Assembly: GCF_050908995.1 (NCBI RefSeq)
Contig: NC_135118.1
Span: 22,453,501 to 22,517,500 of the forward strand
DNA from: Andrena cerasifolii
Taxonomy: Eukaryota; Arthropoda; Insecta; Hymenoptera; Andrenidae
DNA: 64,000 nt
Reading direction: 5' to 3'
The notes under the pieces are model-generated. The model ran no database searches. It worked only from the letters and a program-made list of their open reading frames with translations, and had not been told where the DNA came from. Positions 25,291 through 38,997 of this stretch are shown piece after piece. The translations under genes were made by a program, and so were the position numbers. How positions within the stretch are numbered: the first letter of the stretch is position 1; every line of letters starts with the position of its first letter.

Positions 25291-25989
25291 AACAGTTCCT
25301 CTGATTTCTCAAATATTTGGAGAAGAGTTCCTCTGATTTCTCAAACATTTGGGGAAGAGTTCCTCTGATTTCTCAAACATTTGGAGAAGAGTTCCTCTGA
25401 TTTCTCAAACATTTGGAGAAGAGTTCCTCTGGTTTCTCAAACATTTGGAAAAGAGTTCCTCTGATTTCTCAAACATTTGGAGAAGAGTTCCTCTGATTTC
25501 TCAATCATTTAGAGAAGAGTTCCTCTGATTTCTCAAATATTTGGAGAAGAGTTCCTCTGATCTCTCAATCATTTAGAGAAGAGTTCCTCTGATTTCTCAA
25601 ATATTTGGAGAAGAGTTCCTCTGATTTCTCAAATATTTGGAGAAGAGTTCCTCTGATTTCTCAAACATTTGGAGAAGAGTTCCTCTGGTTTCTCAAACAT
25701 TTGGAGAAGAGTTCCTCTGATTTCTCAAACATTTGGAGAAGAGTTCCTCTGATTTCTCAAACATTTGGAGAAGAGTTCCTCTGATCTCTCAATCATTTAG
25801 AGAAGAGTTCCTCTGATTTCTCAAATATTTGGAGAAGAGTTCCTCTGATGTCTCAAACATTTGGAAAAGAGTTCCTCTGATTTCTCAAACATTTGGGGAA
25901 GACTTCCTCTGATTTCTCAAACATTTGGAAAAAAATTCCTCTGATTTCTCAAACATTTGGAGAAGAGTTCCTCTGATTTCTCAAACATT
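25291..25989. repeat. Minisatellite, 32-bp unit, about 22 copies
   Basis: The unit is GAGTTCCTCTGATTTCTCAA followed by ACATTTGGAGAA. GTTCCTCTG recurs every 32 bases from 25295 to 25967. Variants (ATATTTGG, TCATTTAG, GGTTTCTC) are interspersed, so the array is not freshly homogenised. It has no spacers of unique sequence. Confidence 0.97.
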
Positions 25990-27464
25990 CGAAGCACCTT
26001 TTCATTATTTTGTGAATATTTGATCCAGTCGAGTAATAATGCTTAGCCACAATAAATCCCTAAGCTATATTTGTCACTGTAATACTTGCTCCTAAGCTAA
26101 ACAAATTCTAGGAATTTCGCGGAAAGCTGATCCACCAATTGAGAAGCGGACACTTGCCAAAAGAATACTTTGATCTCTACTTTTCCAATTTTTAATCGAT
26201 CCTCCGTTGCGGAAGTTCTCTGCTCGTCGTAAGCCTTCGCACTGGCGAAATAGGATATTTTAAACGAATTGCATATTAGTAACAAGGTCGTTTTAAATGT
26301 CTTGCCGTCGTTGGAACGGTCGTGTAATTCTATTCCTTGCCATCTTGCTCGAAACACGGTTTTATCCGATATCGAGCAAGGATAAGGCTGATGCTCGCCT
26401 GTCACAGTTCGTGCTTCCGATGCGGCGATTCCCTTCGCGAGTTCGTTGCCACGTAGTACTTTCAGCAATGTTGAGTAACTCGTTACCGTTGTATATTTCC
26501 CACGAGCACGTTTGCCAGCAATACATACACACTCACACCATCAGAATTTAATAGTAATTTGAACTGACGACATCGCCGTTGACACAATGGTGGTCATTCA
26601 AAACTGTATTAATTAGATAACGTTACAAAATTTGCTTCCACTGAGTACCAAAGATATGGGGTACGCCAACGTTGAGCGATGGCCGTCGCTTCGAAATTAT
26701 ATCGAATAGATAACGCTACATTGCTTGGAAGAATTTGGAGAATTAAAGAAATAATTACGTCTTCCCCGTTTTGGTTGGGAAATATTAATTCATTGGGAGC
26801 TGGGAAGAATTCACTTACATTTCTATGAATCGAAGTAAAAAGCTAGCTGTTAGCGTACGAAATAGGTCTCCAATCGTTACATGATTGGATTAATTGTTAA
26901 TTTCGAGTTCTATAAGCGTGGCCGTTTATACGTAGATTGGCATCAAACTTTCTAGGTCATTGAATGTTTCAAAGAGACTTCAGAGCGCACGCAGGTAACT
27001 AGAGCACTCTGACAATCAAACGCACAGTGAATTGCAGCTGTCGTTTGACACCTTATGCACGTGAACAGCAATATTTATTGCGCTTCGGTGGAAGGATAAC
27101 TACTCGAGACCTCATCCAATCCAAATACTGTTCTGAATGAATTCTCGCAATGCATTTGAAGCATTTCATTCCTACCATAAAATGGATAGCGATATTTATA
27201 ACAGAAGGGCCAAGAAGATTTTCTAAATTTCGAATGCCCCTCATTTTGAAACACCACTGTGACGTTTTCTGAAGACCAGAGCAGTACATTTCAGAAATTA
27301 CTATACTTTAGTAATAAGTTTCACCGATTACGTGAAATACAGAGAAATTCACAGAAGATTCCTCGAAGAACATAATGTGCCCTCCAAAATATGAATACCC
27401 TTCGCTTTCGATCCCCGTCACGATGTTTTTCGAAGATAAGAGGCATGCATTTAATAAATTTCAA
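25990..27464. other. Intergenic, no gene recognised
   Basis: Unremarkable AT-rich sequence. A 123-codon minus frame (26468-26097) has no recognisable domain and I do not support it as a gene. Confidence 0.35.
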
Positions 27465-27905
27465 CCCTTCGTTGACACACCTCCTTTTTCGATCAGCTTT
27501 GACACACTTAGGTGGCTCACACCCAGAGCAATTTTTGAACGACTGCCATTCTCCTTTAAAAAATCCAATTTTTGTAAAAAAAATCATGCGTCAATTTCAA
27601 AGTCTCTGGAATGTATTACAATAATTTTTTGATTGAAATATTATGACCATTTTTGTAAAAAAAATAAATTATAGATTACCACATGTCCAGAAAAAAACGA
27701 AGAAAATCTTTAAAAAATTGTAACTTTTACAAATTTCAATATTAGAAGCTAAAAATCTACAGAGTTGTTGTTCGGATATAATAATTTCAGATAAAAAATA
27801 GTGTGTAAGTCGGCTATGGAAAAAAACTATTTATTTCGCATATAAAAGGTACAGAGCGTCAATATCAGCTTATGGGTGGCTCACACCCAGAGTGTCAACG
27901 AAGGG
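27465..27905. mobile_element. TTAA-type MITE (CCCTTCGTTGACAC ends)
   Basis: Starts CCCTTCGTTGACAC and ends GTGTCAACGAAGGG followed by TTAA (27906-27909); the left flank is TCAA, one base off. GGTGGCTCACACCCAGAG occurs near both ends. TTAA plus CCC termini fit piggyBac-like non-autonomous elements. Open frames inside are not supported as genes. Confidence 0.75.
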
Positions 27906-29356
27906 TTAATAATAAACTTGGTGAAATACAAAACAATTCCTAAAAGCCATTTAAAAAAACACAACGTCCTTCAAACTCGAGTTCCTTCCAACCCTAATCC
28001 TCCCCAAATCCTCAGAGACTTAGATTTTCCTTTTTCATTTTTTTCTATAATACTTTTAATCCTTTAGGGGTCCTAAATTAAGACAATAATCTTCCAGTAA
28101 CATGCACAATTACAGTACATTTGTACGCATGCTTCGTCAATTTCTCTGCAATAGAATTGTATAGACTATGTAGAAAATAAAATTTGTGTATCCAATTTTC
28201 ATTTAGCATGATGGGCCAAGCTTTTCACAAGATTTCCTTTGGATTCTGGGTTTATTCCATTTTCCGCCTCTCTCGCGTCTGGGCTCTTCGCGCCTCTCGC
28301 TAGGTGGCATAACATTTTCCAGGATTCTCGCTGGCGCGTATCGTCTTTCGACGATTGGAAGAGCAGGAAAGGAAAAAAAGGAGAAGTCGATCCGCGAGCG
28401 AGGTTTGATCCATTCTAGCTTTGTTCAACCAGTCTGTAGTACGGACTCTGTACGCGAGCGTGTACGCGACTACACCCACGTCTCTCTACGGCCGCGCGGG
28501 AGCACGTGGCCCTGTGTGTGCGTGCGCGTACAAAAGATTTAATCACGTGACTCCTTGTAGAGAGGATGCTGGCGGTCGCTTTTGAAACCACAAAAGCGCA
28601 TCGACTTACTGCTGGTCGGTTCATTCTTCGAGTGTCTATCGTGCGACACGTGTTTTGACGCGCACAGAGTATCGGTTGGTGTGAACATCATCTTCTGGTT
28701 AATAACGCGTCTAAACGGCCCTAAACTCCTTTCGAAGTGAAAGAAATCAGTGGGCCCCGATCTTTCTAATTGCTCCTTGATTTTTCGGTACCACCCTTCA
28801 GCTGCGTAACGAAATTCTCACTATTATTTAGGGAAGTAAGGGACGATTTAAGATCATCGAGTAGTCGATGATGGCACTGTGTTCGAGCAGTTCTTCAACA
28901 ATTATTCTAATGTTTAATTGCTGGTTACGCTTATTAGGTTTGGCGTAATTCGTTGTAAAAATAAGATGTGATAAGTGTTTTATAGCGAAGCCAGGGAAAA
29001 CTTTGTCTTGCTACTACTTAGTACGAAATTTTATACAGGAAAATTAGATGAATTAAATGGCCATTTGATAGGAGCTGCGATTAACAATTCGGCGTAATGA
29101 TTCACGGATTTGTTCAGAAGGGGCATTTTCACTTGCGCGGAAATAAGTTTCTTGGTTACTTACTATTAGAAAGGGATTCACTTTGCCATAGCTGGAGGAT
29201 TGATCGAAGACAACATTCATTTAATTCATTGTTTAGCTAAGGGGTTCCCATGAGTCGAGGTTTGTCGACCCGCGGCGTGCTCCCTCGTTGGGCATGAAAT
29301 TCAAATACGCGTTGTGAATTAACGATATCCGAACTGTTTTCGTGCCGCGCGGCTTG
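27906..29356. other. Intergenic; CpG-rich promoter-like block at about 28250-28690
   Basis: The block is dense in CG dinucleotides and could be a promoter with a non-coding first exon for the candidate exon that follows on the + strand. No TATA box or unambiguous initiator was identified. Confidence 0.3.
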
Positions 29357-29476
29357 ATGACATCGGAACTCCTTGACTGTTTCGCGTGCGGAGTGTTGTG
29401 GATCGCGAGCAAGTGGATCGTTTCCCTCGTGTTCGTGCTCTGCAGGCATCGCAAGGGCAAGATCGACCATGACTTG
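29357..29476 (+). CDS. Candidate first coding exon, 40 codons, one membrane segment
   Basis: The ATG at 29357 opens a frame encoding a hydrophobic stretch (CGVLWIASKWIVSLVFVLC) followed by a basic segment (RHRKGKIDHDL). It ends at a TTG|GTAAAC donor in phase 0. GC-rich third positions and the CpG-rich block upstream resemble the supported exons of this window. No partner exon is certain. The phase would fit the exon at 41647 of the BTB gene, as an alternative 5' start, but that is speculation. I do not recognise the protein. Confidence 0.3.
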
Positions 29477-29750
29477 GTAAACATGCGACTGCTCGCGTTT
29501 CAGAATAAACGCTCGGAGGAAGAGGCTGGAGCGCGAGGTGAGAGCGAATATTCAGAGAGTATGTATGTAGGATGTATGAAATTTCAGTGAATTCGAGTTT
29601 GGAGCACCTTCTTTCCTCGATGACCACTTTCGTTACCTTTGCCTCTCTAAGAGACAAAATATAACTCCGGTATCAGTGATCTTCTTCCGTGAATTTTCCA
29701 TTATAACAAACAAGCCACGAACCAATTCGTCCTTGTATTTTTGAAGTTAT

Positions 29751-30102
29751 AGTTCATAATTTTCACATATTTTAGTTCATAATTTTCACATATTTTAGAT
29801 CATAATTTTCACATGTTTTAGATCATAATTTTCACATATTTTAGTTCATATTTTTTATATATTTTAAATCACAATTTTCACATATTTTAGATCATAATTT
29901 TCACATATTTTAGATCATAATTTTCACATATTTTAGATCATAATTTTCACATATTTTAGTTCATAATTTTCACATACTTTACTTCATAATTTACACATAT
30001 TTTAGTTCATAATTTTCAAATATTTTAGTTCATAATTTTCAAATATTTTAGTTCATAATTTTCACATATTTTAGTTCATAATTTTCACATATTTTAGTTC
30101 AT
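29751..30102. repeat. Minisatellite, 23-bp unit, about 15 copies
   Basis: The unit AGTTCATAATTTTCACATATTTT is repeated head to tail with AGATCATA and AGTTCATA variants. It is non-coding and AT-rich. Confidence 0.95.
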
Positions 30103-33100
30103 CTAAAGCTCCCTTTTCTCAAATAACGATTTCGCCTATATTTTCATTCTAATAACAAGAGTCCGCAAAAGCATTTGAAAATACTTATCAGAGAAAAAGA
30201 AACGTGAAAAAAAATGGAATATGGGCCAAACTACCACGAACCGCGAGTAAATGTTCGTAGACCCACGTTAAAACTTCCTCAGAACGTCATGGGAAGAGAA
30301 ACTAAACAAACATCCAAGTATATTGTTCCTTCAAAAAGTATATAATTATTCGCCGACTTAACGAGCAAATATTCCACACTCCAGCGAGCAAAAGGACGTC
30401 GTTTCCCTCCTAGGCGGAACACATCCTGGTTCATTTGATTCAACGAGCATCGGAGGCCTTGAAAAAAAGCACGGTCGTCTCAAGGTCCCATCGGTACACC
30501 GCAATTCTGTTAACAACTAATTTTCGCACATTTTGCCATTGTCAGGCAACAGCCGCGCCACGTGGCGCGTCGATTCAATTCGCACATTTTTCCTTTGTTG
30601 CTTCCGAGTGCAAGGCGTTTATCGTTTTCTGGATGCGGCCTTTCATATTGTTACCAGAGCATGCTAGTTACCGTGGTTGAGACGCGTTTTTCACAGCGGT
30701 TATTAAAAACCATTTGTGGTCGAGCAGCGTATAATCGGGCGTAAAATCGAATTTTATACATGGACCTTTAATTTATGCAGCAGTTTAAGTTTATAGCCGA
30801 AGATCGGGATTCTCGTGGCTCGTAATAGTTTTCAAGATACTCCAAGCCGTATTTAATTTTGTACTCTCTGAAACTTAGAACGTTCCCCGCTGCGCTAATT
30901 TCTTCTGCTTTTTGTCAAGATTCGTCTCGATAGCTTCGCCAGTACTTGACCCATTGTCAGCTAGGCGAACGTGCAACAGATTGTCGCCCGCTGCTTTTCG
31001 CCCCGCCATAAACACCCCCGTTGTACGTTGCAACGGTCGAAGGGTTCGAAAGTGGGCCCCATAAACTGTGTCCTTTTGAAATCTGTAGCTTTTACGGCTT
31101 GCACGTGTTGATTTCGATGGCTTATTAAAATATTCACCACTTTCATCCTGCCCTTTATTTGCAATAAAGAAGCAGCTTGTAATGTTATTGTCTGTGAATT
31201 AAAATGAGAACAAAAACGATATGATAATTCTGGTAAATCTACCATTATTTCCGGGAAATGTCAAACGAAAGAAATTCTTACGAACGTGAATGATTTCGAC
31301 GAAATAACAGTGACACTATCTCAAGTATGTACATTATCGTAAATCAACGGCATGTTTTATTGTAACCCGAAATCACACAGAGCAGCTTTTGTTCACGAAA
31401 GAAGGTGCTATTTAAACGCTTTCTGTATTCCCTAAAAAAAGGACGCGACGCCTTTTACCCAGCAGTGTTCGATTGTTAACGAAAAGCAATTGTGCATACG
31501 AGACGTTCATTGTGGCTTCAAGGCTTCTTGCTGAACACTCTCGCACGCTCCTATTTCGATTCGCCGGTTTTTCTGTCACCCTTTTCTTCGCTTCTTGCGG
31601 TACGTTTTTCGCTTCCAGCGGCAGACTGTCATTGCGCTCGGCTTTTACCGTCAAATCTACTAGAGCATGACGAATTGGCAGGAACAAAAAGAGGATTCCG
31701 AAAGCTGCCAGACGTACCAATATTATCCTATGTAATCTTTTATGCCTTTCCACTTTTTCCCCATCGGAGCACGCTAAAACGTGTGGAACTAATGAACAAC
31801 TTGGTCTTTTTATTATTTCACGCGGGCCCCTCTGTTCTGGAATTATTCGGTTGCCGTGAATTTTAAGTGGCGTTTATGAAATAATACATCACTTTAAAAG
31901 CAACGACGAACGCAAGGAATGTTGGGATGGAAATTTGGATAGGCACTTTCATTGTGGAAATTTCGAATTCAAAGATGACGAAAGGGAGACTTTAAGATTT
32001 GCACGAAAAACGTATTCATTTATGAATAATTAGTTATGGATTAAATTTAAAGCCATTTCTGTAGTATATAATATTTTGTATTTTACTGATAGAATGATTG
32101 TTTTTTTTTACCATGATAATATGAGATTAGAAGTGGTAAATAGAGTTGCAATGCTTCTTACAGTGAACGATTAAAATCAAACGTATTCAAAGAAATTAAA
32201 ATACCATCGCGGCAGCTAATCGTTTTCAATTGAGGATTGCTATTCGAGTAATAGATTGCCTTAAACACAAAAGAAAGGAATTATATGCGGGCGATAGTAA
32301 ATTAAACGGAAGCCCTTCGACTGCTTTCGATTCGATTGATTTAATCGGGGATAGCGAACCCGAGAGTGCTCTGATCTTGAAAAAGATATACATCAAAGAC
32401 TTCCCGCATACGATTTTATTATGGAATATATAGCAGATATGTGAGAGTATATTCACACAATAAACAAAACAAAAAAGATGGAAATTATTATGTATAGTTA
32501 CTAATTTGAAACGCAAACATACAGTTTCTTACAATGATATAGTTGGTGAATCCAATTTATTTCCCTCTGTTTCTCGTTACGATGAATTTGAAAATGATAT
32601 CGCAGATAAAATTCCTATTGTACCGCAGCAGAATGTTACATAAGTAAATGGACTATTACTCAAACTACTTGTCGTTGGACTCGACGCTCGTTGTTTCTAG
32701 TTTTCTACGCAAATTTATCGAGAGATGACATGGATAGGTATAATAGTGCATTTCTGCATGAATTTAGTATGAAATTCAAATTAAATTTCTCTAGCTTGAT
32801 ATTGTTACTTAAGAAAGGGTTTCACGATATAAAATATGTAGTTATATACTTGCTTTACATTTGGATCACAATGCAAAGTCTTCGAAGTTCGTAGTTTAAC
32901 GACAAAAATTTAATAAAATAAATAAAATATCTCTGCAATGATATTCATAATTCACGAAGTACAGTTTTTAGGCAGTCTTCGCGAAAAGAACTCAATAATA
33001 AAAATACTGCACATAGTTCGTTGGCCGAAGTGGTTGTTTCGATTAAAAACCGAGTGGGGGACGAAAGGAACGCCAGAAAAGTGCCAACTGTAGTGTCATA

Positions 33101-36082
33101 AATATTACGAAAAGCGTCTGATTTTCTTCTACCGCTGAATGGTCATTGACAGAACGACAGATGGAAGAGTAAACAGACCAGTCGGGCCTGAAGCGAGCCA
33201 AGGAAAAAGTCCAGTTTCCTTCGTCACTACCTCCATTCACTAAATCCACACCGACAATGAGTGAAAAGATAGGCGTTTCTAAAGAGACGAAGAGCAGAAT
33301 TGAAGATATCCGGTTCTAACACTTTGAAACCATAACAAACTCGAGAGCTTGTATAAATGATGTGGAATTTTAAAAAAGAGAGTAAGAATACAATAACAAT
33401 GCAATTGCAATTATACAACACTCATTCAGGCCAAAATCTAATTTGAACTGTCGAAATTGCATATCACATAAAAAATGATACACATTTCTATTATTATAAT
33501 TCCTAAGGCTAATTAGACCCATCTATTACTCTAAACTTTCAAATTATTAAATCTTTATATATCCAGCTGAAGAAAGGGGCAGAAAGGGCTAAGAAGCCAC
33601 AACGGAATCAAATCAACAAAATTTTGTACGATAAAGTTATGATTCCTCGTGAAACTTAAAAGAATGTCACTCGCGGTGATTGAATTTCCAAAATCGTCGC
33701 CAGGTACCCCTTTCTCGCGAAGACAGTTCTGTTCAATCCGTACGTTTCACGTCACCCTATTCATCGCTCGTCTAATTATTCCATTCGCTTTTTACAATTT
33801 TTCTTTCGCTCCGTTCGCCGCGCAACGTGTTGTAACGCACCTTTTTATCATACAAATTCACGCACCACTTTTTTACTGGAATCGGCCGCTCGACGAGATC
33901 GCGTGGCACGCAATAACGAGAGGACAATATGTTGTACGTACTGCCACAGGCTTCGAGGCCACGTTCATTGCATACGCCCACGAAGAAAAATGTCGAAATA
34001 TGTGTTCCTTGTGAGAAACGCGCGGTTACACTCGGTCCGCTTTTTCTCACTCGAGTCGAAAACTGATAATAAAATACTCGTTCCAGCGTCGCTCATTTCA
34101 CCCTAATAATGTCCGTTTGCCATAAGGAAGCGTACAATTAAAAGAGGACTAATTTCTCGAGTGCCAAGAAAGAGAAGTACAGTTGAAATTAATCGAATGT
34201 AACGTGGTCCAAATAGTAATCACGATGCTTGTTAAAATTTCATTCTCTCGGAATAAATTTCTTTCCTTCTCTTTTGCTGTAGCTATAGCGAGTGGGATAC
34301 AGATACTGTCGGGTAATGTGTGCTCGCATAATATTACAGATAATTACACTGTCCACCCGTCAACATCAGTAAACGTGAGAATCGATAGTTGTAGAAGGTG
34401 ATACGATCAGTCTGTGCACAAATGAATCATGCCTTAAGAAGGACAGGCAGCAGACATTGTTATTTATTTACCATACGCTTTTACTAACTGCATGCATAAA
34501 ATAAATGCAACGATGAGGGATTAATACATCTGTTTAATTAAAATTATAAGACGTTCCGTTGAAAAACATTGCGACGTAAACGTGGAAGCAATGAATCCGT
34601 AAGAAAGCCCACAAAAGACTCTTTCGTTCCTTGTGAATCATGCTTTCGCTAAAATTAGAGCCACCAGACTCGGGAGACTAGAGCCGCGTTTGCCGTAGGG
34701 TCTGAATAATTTTGGCAACAAAATTTCTCCCATCCCGAAACTATCGTTCACGAGAGGGCGCGTATAGCCTTGGATTTCTGGGCACCAATGAACCTTCAAC
34801 TCGCCCTAGCTAATTTTAATCCAGGGACGTTCGTGCTCGTGAAAAGAAACCGAGCAAACGGCAAGCTCTTGAGAGTTACAGGTCGATACATCGAGGGGTG
34901 AATGTACAGTATTAAAAAAGAAATAGAACGTCATATGCACTTGCACTGCACAGGTGCTGTTTTCCGACGTTTAAAGAAAGAAAGAAGGGTGCAAGTTATA
35001 ATACGTTCCACCCTGAATTTCCATTGTCGATTCCACGATTCTTCTATAAATTTTAACGAAGTAGGTTCGTTGACACCCTGCAATTGAATTCTGCTGTTCT
35101 TTTCGCTTCTGGTTCGTGTATAGTGTAATTAGTTGGAAAAGGAATTAATCAATTTATTACAACTTCGGAAATATAAATTGTCTCAAAACTTTTCTCTCGT
35201 TTTGTCCTCTACACACACCCTATAATATACAGGAATGCAAGCAGGAATACTCTGTGAATAAAAATTGCGATATTTTTTACAAACGCGACCAATTCAACGT
35301 ACGTGCACGAGGCCAGTTCATTTAATCAAAATTCTCACGACGGTGTACTGTCGTTAACGCGATGTGCGACTGTACACGAATAATTAAGTTAAACGAGCCC
35401 TCGCACGACCTTTTAATTCAATTGAAAATAATTCCTTCGCTCCGAGCGCGCCCGCATTTCTGCAAGATGCGTTGAACGCAGCAGAAATAGTTTAAAAAAA
35501 AAAAGAAAAAAGCAATGGAGACACTTGTTTCAAGACTCAATATCGTAATTCAAGTATTCTCATTTAAATATCTCATTCCAACAGTCACTTAATATACAAA
35601 TCGACAAATGTATCTGTGCACACATTGGCAGTAGGAATATTAATAAAAATAACTACCGCTTATCGATATTTCTTGCCGAAGGGGATACCTTATATTTTTG
35701 TATTCTTACCTGCAGAAAAGTTTAGGTGTAACCTTGGCTGTGGCTTCTGAAACGGACTTATTCTCGCGCCTCTCGGGAATCGCAATTGATTAACACTTGC
35801 TAATTATTCGCTCGAAATGCGAAACGGCGTTAACATCGTCTAACGAATCCCGTCGATCATATCCGTGTTCTCTATGCTGCAAAAAACGGAAAGAAAATCG
35901 GGTGCGTTTGTGCCGGGGGTACGTAGGGGTAACGTGAATACTTGTACAATGTCCCCCAAGAGAATGTTTTCCTGTCGCCGTGATCAGGAAGCAAATCACA
36001 CAAACAAATATTCACTCCATTATAATTTTATTGATCATAGGCCTATGGTGTGAGAAATATGATATAAAGGGCATAAACGATG
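30103..36082. other. Gene-poor stretch, no supported gene
   Basis: Open frames of 60-125 codons occur on both strands, for example minus 31753-31412, which starts with a hydrophobic signal-anchor-like segment (ILVRLAAFGILFLFLP). Plus 32206-32433 is another. None has a family I recognise or a convincing exon chain. This may be intron or regulatory DNA of the downstream BTB gene, or plain intergenic sequence. Confidence 0.35.
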
Positions 36083-36568
36083 CATCTAAAATAAAAAATT
36101 CAAAAGAATTTAGTTATTGTATTATATTATCTAGTACTTGAACGAAGGATTTTTCGAAATATTGATTTGGGAAAAAATGGCTGATGTTTAAAGTAAAAGT
36201 TTCAATTTTTATCATAAATCGTGCCTGATTTTCGCCAATTAAAAGAAAACTAAGCATCGGATAAAAAATCCTTCGTTAAAATACTAGATAATATGATACA
36301 ATAAGTAAATTCTTTTGAATTTTTTATTTTAGACGATCGACTTTCGAGCAGCAGTGGTCACCGCAGAAGCCTTTTCTTTTAGAGAACCCTCGAGTGATGG
36401 ACAATAACTTAGTAATTGATAAATATTTTTAAATAAAAAAATTACGATGCACGGTACTAGATGCAATGCTTAAGAGTAAAAAAGATTTTTTGAGAAATGT
36501 GTTATAGCTTTTGAGTAAAAAATGTCCAAAGACCACCCTTTTTCGGCCTCCTGACTGAGCATGACCCC
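36083..36568. mobile_element. TTAA foldback element, GGGGTCATGC family, one end intact
   Basis: The right end GGCCTCCTGACTGAGCATGACCCC is followed by TTAA (36569-36572). An inner inverted repeat (about 36083-36155 versus 36259-36335) shares AATAAAAAATTCAAAAGAAT. About 260 bp of its right half match 43329-43590 in opposite orientation. The left terminus is missing, so this copy looks truncated. Confidence 0.7.
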
Positions 36569-37240
36569 TTAAAGGCGCATTCACGTAAAAAACAGTGCTT
36601 CCGGGCGAGCGAAAGAAGGAGAGATAAATAAATGTTTCCGAATGAAACGATTGAAGTTGAACAATGGAAGGCCTGTGTTTATTTTCCACGGGAGGGTAAT
36701 CATTATTTAAAAAAAAAACCGAAGAGAACTCGGTGAACGTGTGTTCGTACAAAATAGCAAATGTTCTTGTACTATGTCGTGTGTGACGTCAAGTAGACGC
36801 CAGGATTTTATCAGAGAGCATGGCGACTGCTAGTTCAAGCATCTTTCAATGCTTCGAAGTATCGATAACCTCTCTACCTCTCTACGATAAATGCATTCCA
36901 CATTGCTTTCTCACGAGATATGCTCTCTCTATTAAGTTATAGCAAATTACCGCGAATACTATCTTAATACAGAAGAGTAGAACCCCGCTAGTTCGAATTG
37001 ATGGACGTGGAGGGAAATTCGTTCGAATTCATTCGGATTTGGAATTGGAATCCTTATTAAGTAACTACATAATTAGGAAGGAAAAAAGCAATGGTTCTAA
37101 AATCTTTAAACTCCACAATGTGGCGACTCAAAGACAACCAGAATTCTGAAGATTTTCCTTATTAATTTCCCTTCCCTTTGTAGCAAAATTACGATACAAG
37201 TTGCACCCTTCTGAAGTTTCCAGGTGCAGGCGAATTTTAA

Positions 37241-37758
37241 CCTTTCGTTACCCGCGCGTTGTACTTTTTACATCGCCATTTTATCGTGGATTTTTGAAGT
37301 TTTTACCTGTTCTTTGTTTTCATTTGTATTCTGACTTTTTAAAGGTAAGAATACTACTTTCCTTTAAAAATAATTCTATATTAAAAAGCGAATGTAGTTG
37401 TCTTTAAAAAATAAAAAAGACGGAATAGAGTAAACAACTACTATTATAAATAAGTATTGGTTTATGCACTCCAATTGCTCTGGTGACACCTTTCACGCAA
37501 TAGTTCCACTTTGGAATGTGTTTTGCCAATGAACTTTTACAGACGCGTTGCACTTTCTACAAAATGACGAATTTTTCTCAAAAACGCTTGAACAGCCACT
37601 GAAAAACTGGAGTAAAAGAGACGGGGATTTTTCATAAGGTGCAGAAGGCATAGCTAGAGGATTAGAAAAGGGGTTCAAAACCGATTGGTCGCTCTCAGGC
37701 AGAAAAAAAAATAATTCACAGCTGTTGTACTTTTTACAGCAGCGCGGGTAACGAAAGG
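37241..37758. mobile_element. TTAA-flanked MITE (CCTTTCGTTACCCGCGC ends)
   Basis: The left end CCTTTCGTTACCCGCGC is exactly inverted at 37742-37758, with TTAA at 37237-37240 and 37759-37762. GTTGTACTTTTTACA lies beside both ends. 518 bp, non-coding. The termini resemble those of the 27.5-kb element, fitting a piggyBac-like origin. Confidence 0.85.
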
Positions 37759-37762
37759 TTAA

Positions 37763-38997
37763 CCAAAATAAAATACGAAACGAAGACCTAGTATCATGCT
37801 CCGAAACAGAAAATAATTTCAACGTTTCTTAATTAATGCTGCATACTTGCAATGAAATCCGAGCAGAAGGGATTAGCATTATTAATGCCCAAGTGTCTGA
37901 GGAAAATATTAATTATGAATGAAAGAGGCTGGTTTAAAGTTAAATTACTATTCGGTCGAACACCTGAACCGATACTAATCCCAGGTCGAGCTGCATTCCC
38001 GCAACATATGACGCATTCCTCGTGTCGCGCGCAGAGACGAACGCAAAACAAACTGCCTCCTTTCCCCATCCTGTCTTTCCAGAGCGCCCTGGGACGGTTC
38101 GAGGTATCGATAAGGCACTCTCACTCTCATAGACCTGAGGCATTCCACGGTGCCTTGGCCCGGGACCTGTACTCGTTGTTTATAAATAATTGTCGTCGCA
38201 GTCGATAAAACGTGAGCGCATACATTTACATTAAAACGAATCCCACGGAACCTGACTCATTCACTGCAGTCGCACGAGGCCCCATCGATCTGTCAGTCGA
38301 GCGAGGTTGCTCGCTCCGGGAGGGTTGATAGTTGCCGCGCTCCTTCGATTCTCAATCGACCTGTGCAGAAACTTCAGAATCTCTGAATTTACTCGTTTAT
38401 TTCGCCGAGATGATGTACTCGCGAAAAAGAAACTGATTGCCTTCGAGTGAGAAAAGTGACAAGCAGGGATAATTTTTTAGACAAAGGGCTCCATTCATGG
38501 AGAGTCCTTACTACCATTAATTAATTCGATTTAACTAGTGATGTGTGACGGTAAAATGGGTGTAATAAAACACGGCTTTTGAAGCCCATTCAAGTGGAGA
38601 CAGCGAAAGACGAAAATTTTGCGAGGGACTTATTTTTTGGAGGACATATTTCTGGACGTAGCTTCTGGAGCTTTTCATTTTTTTTTTACATTAAGACATC
38701 TTTGTTTTCTTTGATGTTCAAGTGTACGCTAGATATTTTCGACAAGGTGGAATCATTAATTGTGAGCTGATGGGAAAGTGACTAATTGTTGAGTGAAAAA
38801 TATGTTTAGTTGGCGTGATATTCGGGCGGATGGGTAGAAATGTGATTTTGTGAAAAATATTAGCAGTTCCTGCTATTGGGGAAATTATTTTTTTGAGAGG
38901 GTTTGAGTATTTAGAGTTAGACTTGGTTTACTGCCAACGTTAATTTCGTACGTTGGGGATGAGAAAGTAGAGAGAATTTGGAGAGTATTCGATAAAA
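37763..38997 (+). promoter_or_regulatory. Probable 5' region of the BTB/BACK gene
   Basis: A CpG-rich block at about 38000-38350 includes TATAAATA near 38180 and a TCAGTCGAG initiator-like word near 38300. An in-frame TAG at about 38968 precedes the coding start. Whether transcription starts here or further upstream cannot be settled from sequence alone. Confidence 0.3.

Noticed and set aside
25291..25989. CRISPR-like regular repeat array
   Set aside because: Units are directly adjacent with no spacers, in a eukaryotic nuclear context; a minisatellite.
27321..27632. Overlapping 77-88-codon frames on both strands
   Set aside because: They overlap the end of a TTAA-type element (27465-27905) and show no domain.
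31412..31753. 113-codon minus frame with signal-anchor-like start
   Set aside because: No family, splice context or conservation evidence; similar-length frames occur on the other strand in the same GC-richer patch.
37201..37407. 68-codon + frame with a GTAAGA donor
   Set aside because: It lies within the TTAA-flanked element at 37241-37758.
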